Shown here piece after piece: positions 55,167-63,301 of a stretch of 64,000 nucleotides of DNA. A model generated the notes under the pieces. It saw only the letters and a program-made list of their open reading frames with translations, was not told the origin of the DNA and searched no databases. Numbering within the stretch: position 1 is the first letter of the stretch; each line of letters begins with the position of its first letter. Position numbers and translations under genes: made by a program. Origin of the DNA: Rhodoferax sp. WC2427 (GTDB lineage Bacteria > Pseudomonadota > Gammaproteobacteria > Burkholderiales > Burkholderiaceae_C); assembly GCF_040822085.1 (NCBI RefSeq), contig NZ_CP162006.1:4464001-4528000 (forward strand). The letters run 5' to 3'.

Positions 55167-55578
55167 GCTTCTTGCGGGCCTGGTTCTGGGGTGCGGTGAT
55201 GGCGACTTGCATGATGCCCTGCGTACCGCCAATCAGCGCGCGGGCCACCAGGGCCTCCAGCGATTCATGCCGGTAGCTGACAGTGCGCAGCAGCATGGGC
55301 AGATTGACTCCGGTGATGAGCTTGGATTTGACCCCATCGACCAGCTTTTGCGCCACGTTGCAGGGCGTGGCACCAAACACATCGCTGAGCACCAAAAAAT
55401 GCCCGGAGCCCTGCTGGTCCATGGCGATACGGGCCATGGCAAAGGTTTCTTCGGGCGAGGTATGGGGTTGTACATCCAGCGCCACCACGCCGCTGGCGCA
55501 GTCGGGAAACACGTGCAGCGCACATTCACGCAGGGCGTGGGCCAGCGGGGCGTGGGCAATGATGAGGATGCTATTCAT
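55135..55578 (-). CDS. PTS EIIA component of the mannose/fructose class
   Basis: A 147-residue EIIA-Man-like protein (SILIIAHAPLAHALRECALHVF, with the active His in the AHAPLA segment; HFLVLSDVFGATPCNVAQ). There is no EIIB/EIIC gene in the window, so the three genes ptsA-ptsH-ptsI form the short regulatory PTS common in beta-proteobacteria, known to influence carbon storage and virulence genes in relatives. The last residues (NQARKKHDPNIHDHQQ) overlap ptsH. Confidence 0.9.
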   Translation of the reverse strand: MNSILIIAHAPLAHALRECALHVFPDCASGVVALDVQPHTSPEETFAMARIAMDQQGSGHFLVLSDVFGATPCNVAQKLVDGVKSKLITGVNLPMLLRTVSYRHESLEALVARALIGGTQGIMQVAITAPQNQARKKHDPNIHDHQQ

Positions 55579-55606
55579 GCGGGCTTAATTATGGGTGCGT
55601 ACAGGT

Positions 55607-56125
55607 TCACTCGAATTTCAGACCGGTAAAGAAAGTGTCCGCGACGGCGGTATCTGTTTTATCGGCCAACACCACGGCATTAAACAGGTCTATCCCGTCG
55701 GGCTGGATACGGGCAAACCACACGGCCTGGGCACTCACCGGGCGACCGTCGGTGCGCTGACCCTGCACCACCCAGCGCACACCCATCTGGCCGCCAGGGA
55801 TCTCGAACGGCTGCAGTGGCGGGCTGGCGGCGTGCAGGGTGGCGAGCGTGGCCGTCTGCCAGCCCGCCAGCGCCGCGCTGGCCTGGGTGGCGTCGACCAG
55901 GCGCACATGGGAGACAGCGAACGTCGCCCCCGCGGCATCGCAGCCCTGCATGTCCAGCGCCACCATGGCGCCGGCCATGGACACGTCGCGTGTGGCTTTG
56001 TCGGGTTTGCAGGGTAGCAACATTTTCAGGGCATGTGCATCGGAACGGGCGGTGCGCCAGTTCAGGGCCGGGCTGCAGGCCACCAGCCCCGCCAAGGCCA
56101 GCCAGGCCACGCGATGGAAGGTCAA
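55607..56125 (-). CDS. Small lipoprotein of unknown function
   Basis: A 172-residue protein starting MTFHRVAWLALAGLVAC with a lipobox LVAC (Cys 17), so probably a membrane-anchored lipoprotein. The mature part (SDAHALKMLLPCKPDKATRDVSMAGAMVALDMQGCD...) has a few conserved cysteines, but I recognise no domain. Its ATG overlaps the DUF4197 stop by 4 bases and it lies 28 bases before the EIIA gene, so it may be the second gene of a longer operon. Confidence 0.7.
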   Translation of the reverse strand: MTFHRVAWLALAGLVACSPALNWRTARSDAHALKMLLPCKPDKATRDVSMAGAMVALDMQGCDAAGATFAVSHVRLVDATQASAALAGWQTATLATLHAASPPLQPFEIPGGQMGVRWVVQGQRTDGRPVSAQAVWFARIQPDGIDLFNAVVLADKTDTAVADTFFTGLKFE

Positions 56126-56826
56126 AACGTGGCACCAAACACTTTTTTGAGCACCGCGCTGCCGGTGCCTACCGGGTCTTGGCGGATAGACTTTTCCTGC
56201 TCGCCGATCATGGTGTAGAGCCCGTCCAGGGCTTTACGGGTGATGTAGTCCTGGATCGAAGCGTCTTCTTTTTTCACCAGTCCGAACGCGGCGGCCTTGC
56301 CAGCGAACTGGTTGTATTTTTCCGCCGCGCCCACCTTCTCGGTGGATTTGGTGACCACGGGCAGGAACTTGGCGAACAGTGGCTCACGGGTCTTGTCGGC
56401 AAAAAAGGTGGTCATGGCGTTGTCGCCGCCGCTGAGGATGTTTTTGGCATCGGTGAAGTTCATGCTCTTGACCGCCCCCACCAGCGCATCCTTGGCCAGC
56501 GGCACCGCCGCCTCGGCAGCACGGTTCATGCTGGTGATGAGCTCGTCCACGCGCTGGCCCTGGCCCAGGTCTTTCAGCATCCTGGCCGCGGAATCGAGGT
56601 AGCCGGGCAAAGGAATGCGAACTTTTTCATTGCCCAGGAATCCATCTGTCTGACCCAGCAGGCCAACGGCAGCCACGGCAGCCTTTTCCAGCGCAGCTTT
56701 CAGGCCCTGGTTGGCCTCTTTGTCGGTCAGGTCGGCCAGCGACAGGGCGTGTACCTGTTGGGCCGTGGCCCCCACCAACAGGCCCAGCGTAGACAGCGCG
56801 GCAGAATTAAAATGGCGACGATGCAT
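56122..56826 (-). CDS. DUF4197 family exported protein
   Basis: A 234-residue protein with a signal peptide containing a twin-Arg-like start (MHRRHFNSAALSTLGLLVGATAQQVHA), then the DUF4197 core: LTDKEANQGLKAALEKAAVAAVGLLGQTDGFLGNEKVRIPLPGYLDSAARMLK and DYITRKALDGLYTMIGEQEKSIRQDPVGTGSAVLKKVFG. Family function is unknown. AAGGGG six bases before the ATG is on the minus strand opposite the AGGA site of the divergent TlpA-like gene; only 14 bases separate the two start codons. Confidence 0.88.
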   Translation of the reverse strand: MHRRHFNSAALSTLGLLVGATAQQVHALSLADLTDKEANQGLKAALEKAAVAAVGLLGQTDGFLGNEKVRIPLPGYLDSAARMLKDLGQGQRVDELITSMNRAAEAAVPLAKDALVGAVKSMNFTDAKNILSGGDNAMTTFFADKTREPLFAKFLPVVTKSTEKVGAAEKYNQFAGKAAAFGLVKKEDASIQDYITRKALDGLYTMIGEQEKSIRQDPVGTGSAVLKKVFGATF

Positions 56827-56840
56827 AGGAACCCCTTGGT

Positions 56841-57344
56841 ATGAAAAAGACACTTGTTGCCGCCAGCGTAGCAGCCCTGCTGGCCCTGGGCTCGGGAGCC
56901 TATTATCTGACTGCCAGCAGCGCCAATGCAGCCCCCATGGCCACCTATGTGCTGCTCGATGGCAGCCAGAAGACCACCGCCGACCTCCGGGGCCGCGTCA
57001 CGCTGGTCAACTTCTGGGCGACCAGCTGCGTCACCTGTGTGGCCGAGATGCCCAAGGTCATCGCCACCTACGACAAATACCACGCCCAGGGCTTCGACAC
57101 CCTGGCCGTAGCCATGTCCTACGACCCGCCCAGCTATGTCATCAACTACGCGCAAACCCGCAAGCTGCCGTTTGACGTAGCCATCGACAACACCGGTGCC
57201 GCCGCCAACGCCTGGGGCCAGGTGCAACTGACCCCGACCACCTTCCTGGTCAACAAGCGCGGCGAAATCGTCAAGCGTTTCGTGGGCGAGCCCGACTTTC
57301 CCGAGCTGCACAAACTCATCGAAAAGCTGCTCAAAGAAGCCTAG
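56841..57344 (+). CDS. TlpA/ResA-like periplasmic thiol-disulfide protein
   Basis: A 167-residue thioredoxin-fold protein with an N-terminal hydrophobic anchor or signal (to about 30). The active site is WATSCVTCVAEMPKVI, a CxxC with the unusual pair Val-Thr between the cysteines (CPPC or CGPC is more common); the cis-Pro region is LTPTTFLV. It likely reduces or oxidises disulfides of envelope proteins. It is divergent from the DUF4197 gene with a 14-base gap; a function linked to DUF4197 is possible but unproven. Confidence 0.87.
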   Translation: MKKTLVAASVAALLALGSGAYYLTASSANAAPMATYVLLDGSQKTTADLRGRVTLVNFWATSCVTCVAEMPKVIATYDKYHAQGFDTLAVAMSYDPPSYVINYAQTRKLPFDVAIDNTGAAANAWGQVQLTPTTFLVNKRGEIVKRFVGEPDFPELHKLIEKLLKEA

Positions 57345-57467
57345 GCCCAGGCACACCCCCCTCGTATTGGCTTGAAGGGCCCATACGACACAGCCTGGCA
57401 AAACCAGTTCTGCGGCGTTTCTGGCGGGCGGGCCTTGTGGCTGAACGGAGCGTCGTTTTATTTCTGA

Positions 57468-57535
57468 TGCGAAATTAGCCTCTTGCGCTTATCTGACAAG
57501 CGCAAGCAGCTATTAAAAATAGAGCATCGCCAAAT
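57468..57535 (-). repeat. Dispersed palindromic repeat, copy 14
   Basis: On the minus strand: CTATTTTTAATAGC, TGCTTGCGCTTGTCAGAT and AAGCGCAAGAGGCTAA. It is in the 255-base gap between the TlpA-like and GNAT genes; apart from it and a short upstream stretch I see nothing in the gap. Confidence 0.88.
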
Positions 57536-57599
57536 TCTGCCCCCGCAGGCGCGCGACTGTCCTAAACTGGCCATATCGCAGCCCCGCCACCGTACCGCC

Positions 57600-58097
57600 T
57601 TGAACACCCCAGAGATCGCATCCGTTGCTTTGATCACGCCGACCCAGCCTGACGAACTCGATGCCACCCGCGCCATTTTTCAGGAATACGCCGACCAGCT
57701 GGGCGTAGACCTGTGTTTCCAGTCGTTTGACACCGAACTGGCCACCCTGCCCGGCGAGTACGCCGCCCCGCGCGGCGCGCTGCTGCTGGCCCTGGTGGAT
57801 GGCGCGCTGGCCGGTTGCTGCGCCCTGCGCCCCCTGGACAACGTGGACTACGCCAACGCCAGCGAAATGAAGCGCCTGTACGTGCGCCGCGCCTTTCGCG
57901 GCTTCGGCCTGGGCCGCCAGCTGGTCGAAGCCACGCTGGATGTGGCCCGGACCCAAGGTTACGACTGCGTGCTGCTCGACACCCTGGTCGAAATGGAAGC
58001 CGCCCGCGCCCTCTACGAAGACCTGGGCTTTGCCGAGGTGCCACCCTACTACCACAACCCCATCGCCGGAGCGCACTACCTGAAAGCCGATATATAA
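57600..58097 (+). CDS. GNAT-family N-acetyltransferase
   Basis: A 165-residue acetyl-CoA-dependent acyltransferase. The acetyl-CoA motif is SEMKRLYVRRAFRGFGLGRQLVEATLDVARTQGYDCVLLDTL, followed by EAARALYEDLGFAEVPPYYHNP. The substrate is not evident. The start is TTG at 57600 (LNTPEIASVALI), since the frame upstream enters the repeat and is not conserved; no strong ribosome site is visible, so the start is tentative. Confidence 0.82.
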   Translation: MNTPEIASVALITPTQPDELDATRAIFQEYADQLGVDLCFQSFDTELATLPGEYAAPRGALLLALVDGALAGCCALRPLDNVDYANASEMKRLYVRRAFRGFGLGRQLVEATLDVARTQGYDCVLLDTLVEMEAARALYEDLGFAEVPPYYHNPIAGAHYLKADI

Positions 58098-58169
58098 GTC
58101 GGGCGCCGCGTGCAGCCACCGGTCCCCGTATTACCATCCGCCTACATTTTGTAACTTTCTTGTCTCTCC

Positions 58170-58769
58170 ATGCGCTCTCATTTTTGCCTGACCACCCTGC
58201 TGGTTGCAGCCCTGCCGGTGTTGGCGGCCACTGTGCAGGTGGAAGTGCAAGACGGTGCCGGCAAGCCGGTGCCCGATGCCGTGGTGTACCTGGAATCGAA
58301 AGATGCGGCCGCGGCCACCAAACCCCTGCAAGGGGCCGAGGTCGCCCAGGCTGCCCGCCAGTTTGACCCGCAGGTGCGCGTGGTCACCGTGGGCACGGCG
58401 GTGCAGTTCCCCAACCACGACTCGGTGCGCCACCAGGTGTATTCGTTCTCTGACACCAAGCGCTTCGAGCTCAAGCTCTACGCGGGCACCACGGCCAGCC
58501 CGGTGCTGTTCGACAAACCCGGCATCGCCGTGCTGGGCTGCAACATCCACGACAACATGGTTGCCTGGGTCATCGTGGTGCCCACGCCATACTTTGGCCG
58601 CAGCGGCCCCGACGGCAAACTCAGCCTGGACAACCTGCCATCGGGCACCTACCGCCTGCGCACCTGGCACACCCGGCTGCCGGTAGGCACGCCCGCGCTG
58701 GACCAGGCCCTTCTGGTGCCCGCTACCGGCGCCACGGTGGCCGTGCGGATGGCCGGACTGGCTCCATGA
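58170..58769 (+). CDS. Cupredoxin-like periplasmic copper protein
   Basis: A 199-residue exported protein: signal peptide to about 19, then a plastocyanin-like domain. Copper ligands fit His in FPNHDSVRH, Cys in LGCNIHD, the following His and Met in NMVAWV, the classic His-Cys-His-Met set. Residues 20-45 and the end (LSLDNLPSGTYRLRTWHTR) resemble a carboxypeptidase-regulatory-like fold. The family is often labelled methylamine utilisation protein. It overlaps the GGDEF-EAL gene by 4 bases. Confidence 0.82.
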   Translation: MRSHFCLTTLLVAALPVLAATVQVEVQDGAGKPVPDAVVYLESKDAAAATKPLQGAEVAQAARQFDPQVRVVTVGTAVQFPNHDSVRHQVYSFSDTKRFELKLYAGTTASPVLFDKPGIAVLGCNIHDNMVAWVIVVPTPYFGRSGPDGKLSLDNLPSGTYRLRTWHTRLPVGTPALDQALLVPATGATVAVRMAGLAP

Positions 58770-61141
58770 GCTTGCGCCTGTTCCAGCGCCTGAACATGGG
58801 AAGCTGGCGGCTGTCCACCCGGATTGTGGTGCTGTCGCTGGTACTGCTGATGCTGCTGCAAATGGCGGTTTTGTTGCTGGTGCACGCCAGCATCGAACGC
58901 AACGCGCGCCGCCAGGTGGCCAGCGACCTGGTGGGCGCGGAGCGGGTCTGGAGCAGCCTGGTGGAGCAGAAAATCCAGCGCCTGACACAGGGCGCCGAAG
59001 TGCTGGCCACCGACTCCGGTTTCAAGGAAACCGTCACCTCGCTGGACGAAGCCACCATCCGATCGGCCCTGGAAAACTACGGCGAACGCACCGGCTCCGC
59101 CGTCACCGCCCTGGTGAACAACAGCCTGAGCCCGATAGCCATCAACGCGGGCACCACCGGCATCCAGGCCGACTTTCTGCAGCAAATCGCCACCCCGCTG
59201 CAAAGTGGCAAGCAGGCGGGGCAACTCGCCGTGGTGCAGGGCCATCCCTACCTGTTCGTGATGGTGCCCTTGAAGGCCCCGCTGCAAATCGGCTGGATCC
59301 TGATGGGCTTCGCGACCGACAAAACCTTGTCAGAAAACCTGTACAAGCTGTCCAACATCAGTCTGGCGCTGGCGGTGAGCACCGATGGCGGCAAAACCAG
59401 CACCATCCCCATCTCCAACCTGCCCGCCGACGCCCTGGCCGACCTGCAAAGGGCCGGTCTGTCGAGCCGTGAATTCAGCAGCCATGCCGACACCCTGCTC
59501 ATCCGCCACCTGGCCCCCAAGACCATTGGCGGCACCGTGGATGTGCTGCTGGTGCGATCGCTGAACCAGGCCACCGCCCCGTTCCAAGACCTACAAATGA
59601 TTCTGCTGGGCATCACCGTGCTGGGCCTGCTGCTGTTTGGCCTGGGCAGCGCCTGGACCGCCCGCCGCGTCACCACACCGCTGCGCTCACTGGTCTACAA
59701 CGCCGAACGCCTGGGCCTGGGCGAGTACGACCAGCCCATCAAACATACCGAACGGCGCGACGAGATCGGCGACCTGGCCAATGCGTTTGACCGCATGCGC
59801 AAGAACATCTCCCTCAAGCAGACCGAGATCCAGCAACTGGCCTACTGGGACCGGCTGACCCGGCTGCCCAACCGGGTGCGCTTTCGCGATGCGGTCAAAG
59901 AAGCCATTGCCAGCAACCAGGCCGTGGGCAGCCGCGTGCAGATGCCGCTGTCTGTCATCACCCTGAACCTGGACCGCTTCAAGCACGTCAATGACATCCT
60001 GGGCTACGCCCTGGGTGACCGCCTGCTGGTCGCCGTGGCCGAGCGCCTGCTGGCACGCATGGACGAAGGGGCCCTGGTGGCCCGGCTGGGCGGCGACGAG
60101 TTTTCGGTGCTGCTGCCCCACGCCGATGCCGAGACCGCCATACAGGTCGCGCAGCGCATTGCCACCGCGTTCGAGGCCCCGCTGAGCTTTGACGACCAGA
60201 CCGTGGACCTGAGCGCCAGCCTGGGCATCGTCTGCTGGCCGCAGCACGCCGCCGATGTCGACACCCTGCTGGGCCGCGCCGAAGTCGCCATGTACGTGGC
60301 CAAGCGCAAAACCACCGTGCTGCAGCTGTACGACCCGGCGCTCGACTCCACCAGCAAGCAGACCCTGTCCCTGCTGTCCGAGCTGCGCCATGCGGTGGAA
60401 CACAACGAACTGCGGCTGTTCTTGCAACCCAAAATCGAACTCTCCACGGGCAACGTCATCGCCGCCGAAGCCCTGGTGCGCTGGCAGCACCCGGTGCGCG
60501 GCCTGGTGCCGCCCGACAGCTTCATCCCGTTTGCCGAACAAACCGGCTTTGTGCGCCAACTCACCCTGTGGATGTTCGACGAGGCCGCGCGCCAGTGGGC
60601 CGCGCTGCAACTGGCCGACCAGCCCCTGCGCATCTCCGTCAATTTGTCCACCCGCGATCTGCTGGACCCGGACTTCCCGGCCCGGTTGGACGTGCTGCTG
60701 GCCAAGCACAGCGTAGCCCCCGAAGGCTTCTGCCTGGAAATCACCGAAAGCGCCATCATGGACGACCCGCTGCGCGCCGAAGGCACGCTCAAGCGCCTGT
60801 CCGAACGCGGCTTCCGGCTCAGCATCGACGACTTCGGCACCGGCTATTCGTCGCTGGCCTACCTCAAGCGCCTGCCGGTGGACGAGCTCAAAATCGACAA
60901 ATCCTTTGTGATGGGCATGGAACGCGACCCGGACGACGCCAAGATCGTGCGCTCCACCATCGACCTGGCCCACAACATGGGCCTGAGCGTGGTGGCCGAA
61001 GGCGTGGAAAACATCGAAATCTGGCACCTGCTGCGCGAGCAGCATTGCGACGAAGCCCAGGGCTACTACATGAGCAAACCGCTGCCGGTCGATGCGTTCA
61101 AAACCTGGCGCGCGCGCTGGGCCGAACGTGCCGACGTCTGA
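58766..61141 (+). CDS. Membrane GGDEF-EAL cyclic-di-GMP enzyme
   Basis: A 791-residue protein: N-terminal membrane helix (about 18-40), a periplasmic sensor (about 42-275, double-Cache-like), a second helix (about 275-300), HAMP linker (TTPLRSLVYNAERLGLGEYDQPI), then GGDEF (GGDEF at about 441) and EAL (EALVRW at about 568, with DDFGTGYSSLAYLKRLPVDELKIDKSFV). There is no RxxD inhibitory site before GGDEF; both domains have intact catalytic motifs, so it may make and break cyclic-di-GMP. Its overlap with the copper-protein gene suggests a redox or metal input from the periplasm. Confidence 0.9.
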   Translation: MSLRLFQRLNMGSWRLSTRIVVLSLVLLMLLQMAVLLLVHASIERNARRQVASDLVGAERVWSSLVEQKIQRLTQGAEVLATDSGFKETVTSLDEATIRSALENYGERTGSAVTALVNNSLSPIAINAGTTGIQADFLQQIATPLQSGKQAGQLAVVQGHPYLFVMVPLKAPLQIGWILMGFATDKTLSENLYKLSNISLALAVSTDGGKTSTIPISNLPADALADLQRAGLSSREFSSHADTLLIRHLAPKTIGGTVDVLLVRSLNQATAPFQDLQMILLGITVLGLLLFGLGSAWTARRVTTPLRSLVYNAERLGLGEYDQPIKHTERRDEIGDLANAFDRMRKNISLKQTEIQQLAYWDRLTRLPNRVRFRDAVKEAIASNQAVGSRVQMPLSVITLNLDRFKHVNDILGYALGDRLLVAVAERLLARMDEGALVARLGGDEFSVLLPHADAETAIQVAQRIATAFEAPLSFDDQTVDLSASLGIVCWPQHAADVDTLLGRAEVAMYVAKRKTTVLQLYDPALDSTSKQTLSLLSELRHAVEHNELRLFLQPKIELSTGNVIAAEALVRWQHPVRGLVPPDSFIPFAEQTGFVRQLTLWMFDEAARQWAALQLADQPLRISVNLSTRDLLDPDFPARLDVLLAKHSVAPEGFCLEITESAIMDDPLRAEGTLKRLSERGFRLSIDDFGTGYSSLAYLKRLPVDELKIDKSFVMGMERDPDDAKIVRSTIDLAHNMGLSVVAEGVENIEIWHLLREQHCDEAQGYYMSKPLPVDAFKTWRARWAERADV

Positions 61142-61216
61142 CCTGCGCGGCGTAGCGCAAAATCCCCCCCCAGTGCGGCACCCCGCCGCGCGCAACCCCT
61201 GAAAGCCGCCCCACCT

Positions 61217-61438
61217 ATGAACGCCCTCAAACTCGTCGCCATCACCCTCATCGCCGCAGGCGTGCTCGCCCTGGTCTATGGCAGCTTCAGCTACACCAAG
61301 GACACCACCGCCGTCAAACTCGGACCGCTGGAGCTGTCGGTGAAAGAAAAGGAAACCGTGAACGTGCCCGTCTGGGCCGGCGTGGGCGCGATTGTGGTGG
61401 GCGGTTTGCTGCTGGCCTTTGGCAGCAAAAAGGGTTGA
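61217..61438 (+). CDS. Small two-helix membrane protein (DUF3185-like)
   Basis: A 73-residue protein with two hydrophobic segments (about 5-24 and 50-68) connected by a polar region, ending AFGSKKG. It resembles the DUF3185 type of miniproteins, function unknown. It starts 75 bases after the GGDEF-EAL gene and may be co-transcribed. A repeat copy follows 13 bases past the stop. Confidence 0.7.
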   Translation: MNALKLVAITLIAAGVLALVYGSFSYTKDTTAVKLGPLELSVKEKETVNVPVWAGVGAIVVGGLLLAFGSKKG

Positions 61439-61451
61439 TTCCCGGCCTCTT

Positions 61452-61513
61452 GCTACTAAATTAGTAGCTGCTTGCGCTTACAGAATAAGCGCAAGCAGCC
61501 TAAATCACATCAA
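61452..61513 (+). repeat. Dispersed palindromic repeat, copy 15 (nearly complete, carries the EamA stop codon)
   Basis: GCTACTAAATTAGTAGC, TGCTTGCGCTTACAGAAT, AAGCGCAAGCAGCCTAAATC. Its right end contains the TGA stop of the convergent EamA transporter gene. It shows both stem elements well. Confidence 0.92.
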
Positions 61514-62454
61514 ACCGCAGCGGGCTTGGCCAGTGCCCTTGGCGGGCGGTTGACCAACACGATCCCCGCGCCCACCAGCGCCATCGCCCCCAGCAAGCCC
61601 GCCGACAGCGGCTCGCCCAGCCACCAGGCACTGAACAGCAGGGCGAACACGGGGGTCAGAAACACAAACACCGACATCCGCGTGGCCGGGTAGCGGCCCA
61701 GCATCCACATCCAGGCCAGATAGCTCACAAAGCCCCCCACGACTGCCTGCAACAGCAGCGAACCCGTGGCAAACCCGCTGAAACGGAAACTCCACGGCTC
61801 GCCCAGCACCCACGACACCAGCGGCAGCGTGGCGGCACTGACCCCCACCTGGTAGAGCAGTTGCTTCTCGGGCGGCACCCGGGCAAACGGCGTGGTGCGG
61901 ATCACCACCGTGGTCAGCCCCCACATCAGCCCGGCCAGCAGGCCCAGCGCGTCGCCGAACCAGCCCAGCGGGTAGGCGCTACCGGCAGGGTGGCCGAACA
62001 AGCCCTCGCCCATGGCCAGCGCCAGGCCCGCAAACGCACAGCCCAACCCCAGCCACTGCCCGCCGCGCAAGCGCTCGCCCGGCACAAAGCGCGGCAACAG
62101 CAGCGCCACCCAGAACGGCGCACTGTACAAAAACACCGTCAGCCGCGAAGCCAGCGTGTACTCCAGCCCGGCATGGATGCAGGCGAATTCCGCCGCAAAC
62201 AGCAGCCCGGCCAGCAGCCCGAAGCGCCAGGCGCCCGCCGGTTCCGAGGCAAAGCCCAGCCGCACACCGCGCCAGCGGCACCACAACGCCACCGCCACGC
62301 TGGACACCGCAAAGCGCACGCAGGCCTGGAACACCGGCGGCACCTCGGCCATCGTCGCCTTCACCAGCGTCTGCTGGAAACCCCAGAACATGCAGCAGGC
62401 CAGTAACAGGGCGATGGCGAGGGGGTCGAGCTGGGTTTTGCGGATGGTGGGCAT
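61510..62454 (-). CDS. EamA/RhaT-family transporter
   Basis: A 314-residue membrane protein with about ten hydrophobic helices in two EamA repeats (LACCMFWGFQQTLVKATMAEVPPV..., and GLLAGLMWGLTTVVIRTTPF). EamA transporters export or import amino acids, nucleotides or metabolites; the substrate cannot be inferred. Its stop codon falls in a repeat copy (AAACCGC... end). It is divergent from the LysE-like gene 87 bases away. Confidence 0.87.
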   Translation of the reverse strand: MPTIRKTQLDPLAIALLLACCMFWGFQQTLVKATMAEVPPVFQACVRFAVSSVAVALWCRWRGVRLGFASEPAGAWRFGLLAGLLFAAEFACIHAGLEYTLASRLTVFLYSAPFWVALLLPRFVPGERLRGGQWLGLGCAFAGLALAMGEGLFGHPAGSAYPLGWFGDALGLLAGLMWGLTTVVIRTTPFARVPPEKQLLYQVGVSAATLPLVSWVLGEPWSFRFSGFATGSLLLQAVVGGFVSYLAWMWMLGRYPATRMSVFVFLTPVFALLFSAWWLGEPLSAGLLGAMALVGAGIVLVNRPPRALAKPAAV

Positions 62455-62541
62455 GCGGGAATTATCGGTGCCGCGCCCGGCGCATAATTTGCCCGCGCCG
62501 ACGCTTTGCCGTGCGGTTGCGCCACTACCAAAAGGTTATTT

Positions 62542-63168
62542 ATGCCGTCCATCGACACCTGCCTCGCCTTCTTCGCCCTGGTTTTCATGCTGGGTTTTGC
62601 ACCGGGGCCGGACAATATTTTTGTGATGATGCAGTCGGTCACCCAGGGCCGCAAAGCCGGGCTGGTGGCCATGCTGGGCATGTGCGCAGGGCTGGCGGTG
62701 CACACCCTGGCGGTGGCGCTGGGCCTGGCGGCGGTGTTTGCAGCATCCGCCACGGCGTTCACCGTGCTGAAGGTGGTGGGCGCGGTCTACCTGGCGTACC
62801 TGGCCTGGCAGGCGTTTCGCGCCCCGGCGGGCACGCTGGCCGCGCCGGTGGAGCAGCAACCCGACCTGCGCCGCATCTTCTTGCGCGGCTGGGTGATGAA
62901 TCTGACCAACCCGAAAATCGTGTTCTTCTTTCTGGCCCTGCTGCCACAGTTTGTGCACGCCGAGCGCGGCCCCATCGCCACCCAGATCGGTGTGCTGGGC
63001 GCCATCTTCATCGCCTCCACGCTGATTACCTTTGGGGCCATCGCCTGGTTCAGCGCCACCGTCAGCACCCGGCTGCGCCGCTCGCCCGCAGCCCAGTTGT
63101 GGCTGAACCGCATGGCGGGCACGGTGTTTCTGGGCATGGCGGCGCGCCTGGCCATGGCCGAGCGCTGA
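62542..63168 (+). CDS. LysE/RhtB-family amino-acid exporter
   Basis: A 208-residue membrane exporter of about six helices: MLGFAPGPDNIFVMMQSVTQGRKAGLVAMLGMCAGLAVHT is the family signature, plus RGWVMNLTNPKIVFFFLALLPQFV. It likely exports homoserine/threonine, lysine or a related amino acid. ATG 62542 follows AAAGG by about seven bases. It is divergent from EamA and followed by a repeat and another EamA gene. Confidence 0.9.
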   Translation: MPSIDTCLAFFALVFMLGFAPGPDNIFVMMQSVTQGRKAGLVAMLGMCAGLAVHTLAVALGLAAVFAASATAFTVLKVVGAVYLAYLAWQAFRAPAGTLAAPVEQQPDLRRIFLRGWVMNLTNPKIVFFFLALLPQFVHAERGPIATQIGVLGAIFIASTLITFGAIAWFSATVSTRLRRSPAAQLWLNRMAGTVFLGMAARLAMAER

Positions 63169-63175
63169 ACCTGTT

Positions 63176-63232
63176 GCTACATAAAAAGTAGCTGCTTACG
63201 CCCAACAGATAAGCGCAGGCGGTCAAAAAGCC
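63176..63232 (+). repeat. Dispersed palindromic repeat, copy 16
   Basis: GCTACATAAAAAGTAGC, TGCTTACGCCCAACAGAT, AAGCGCAGGCGG. It begins 8 bases past the LysE stop and is the last copy in the window. Confidence 0.85.
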
Positions 63233-63301
63233 CTAAATACGCCGGGATTGGCAAAAGTCTGGTGGGTAAGATCGCCCATCCCCCGGACTTTGGACACCCC
63301 C

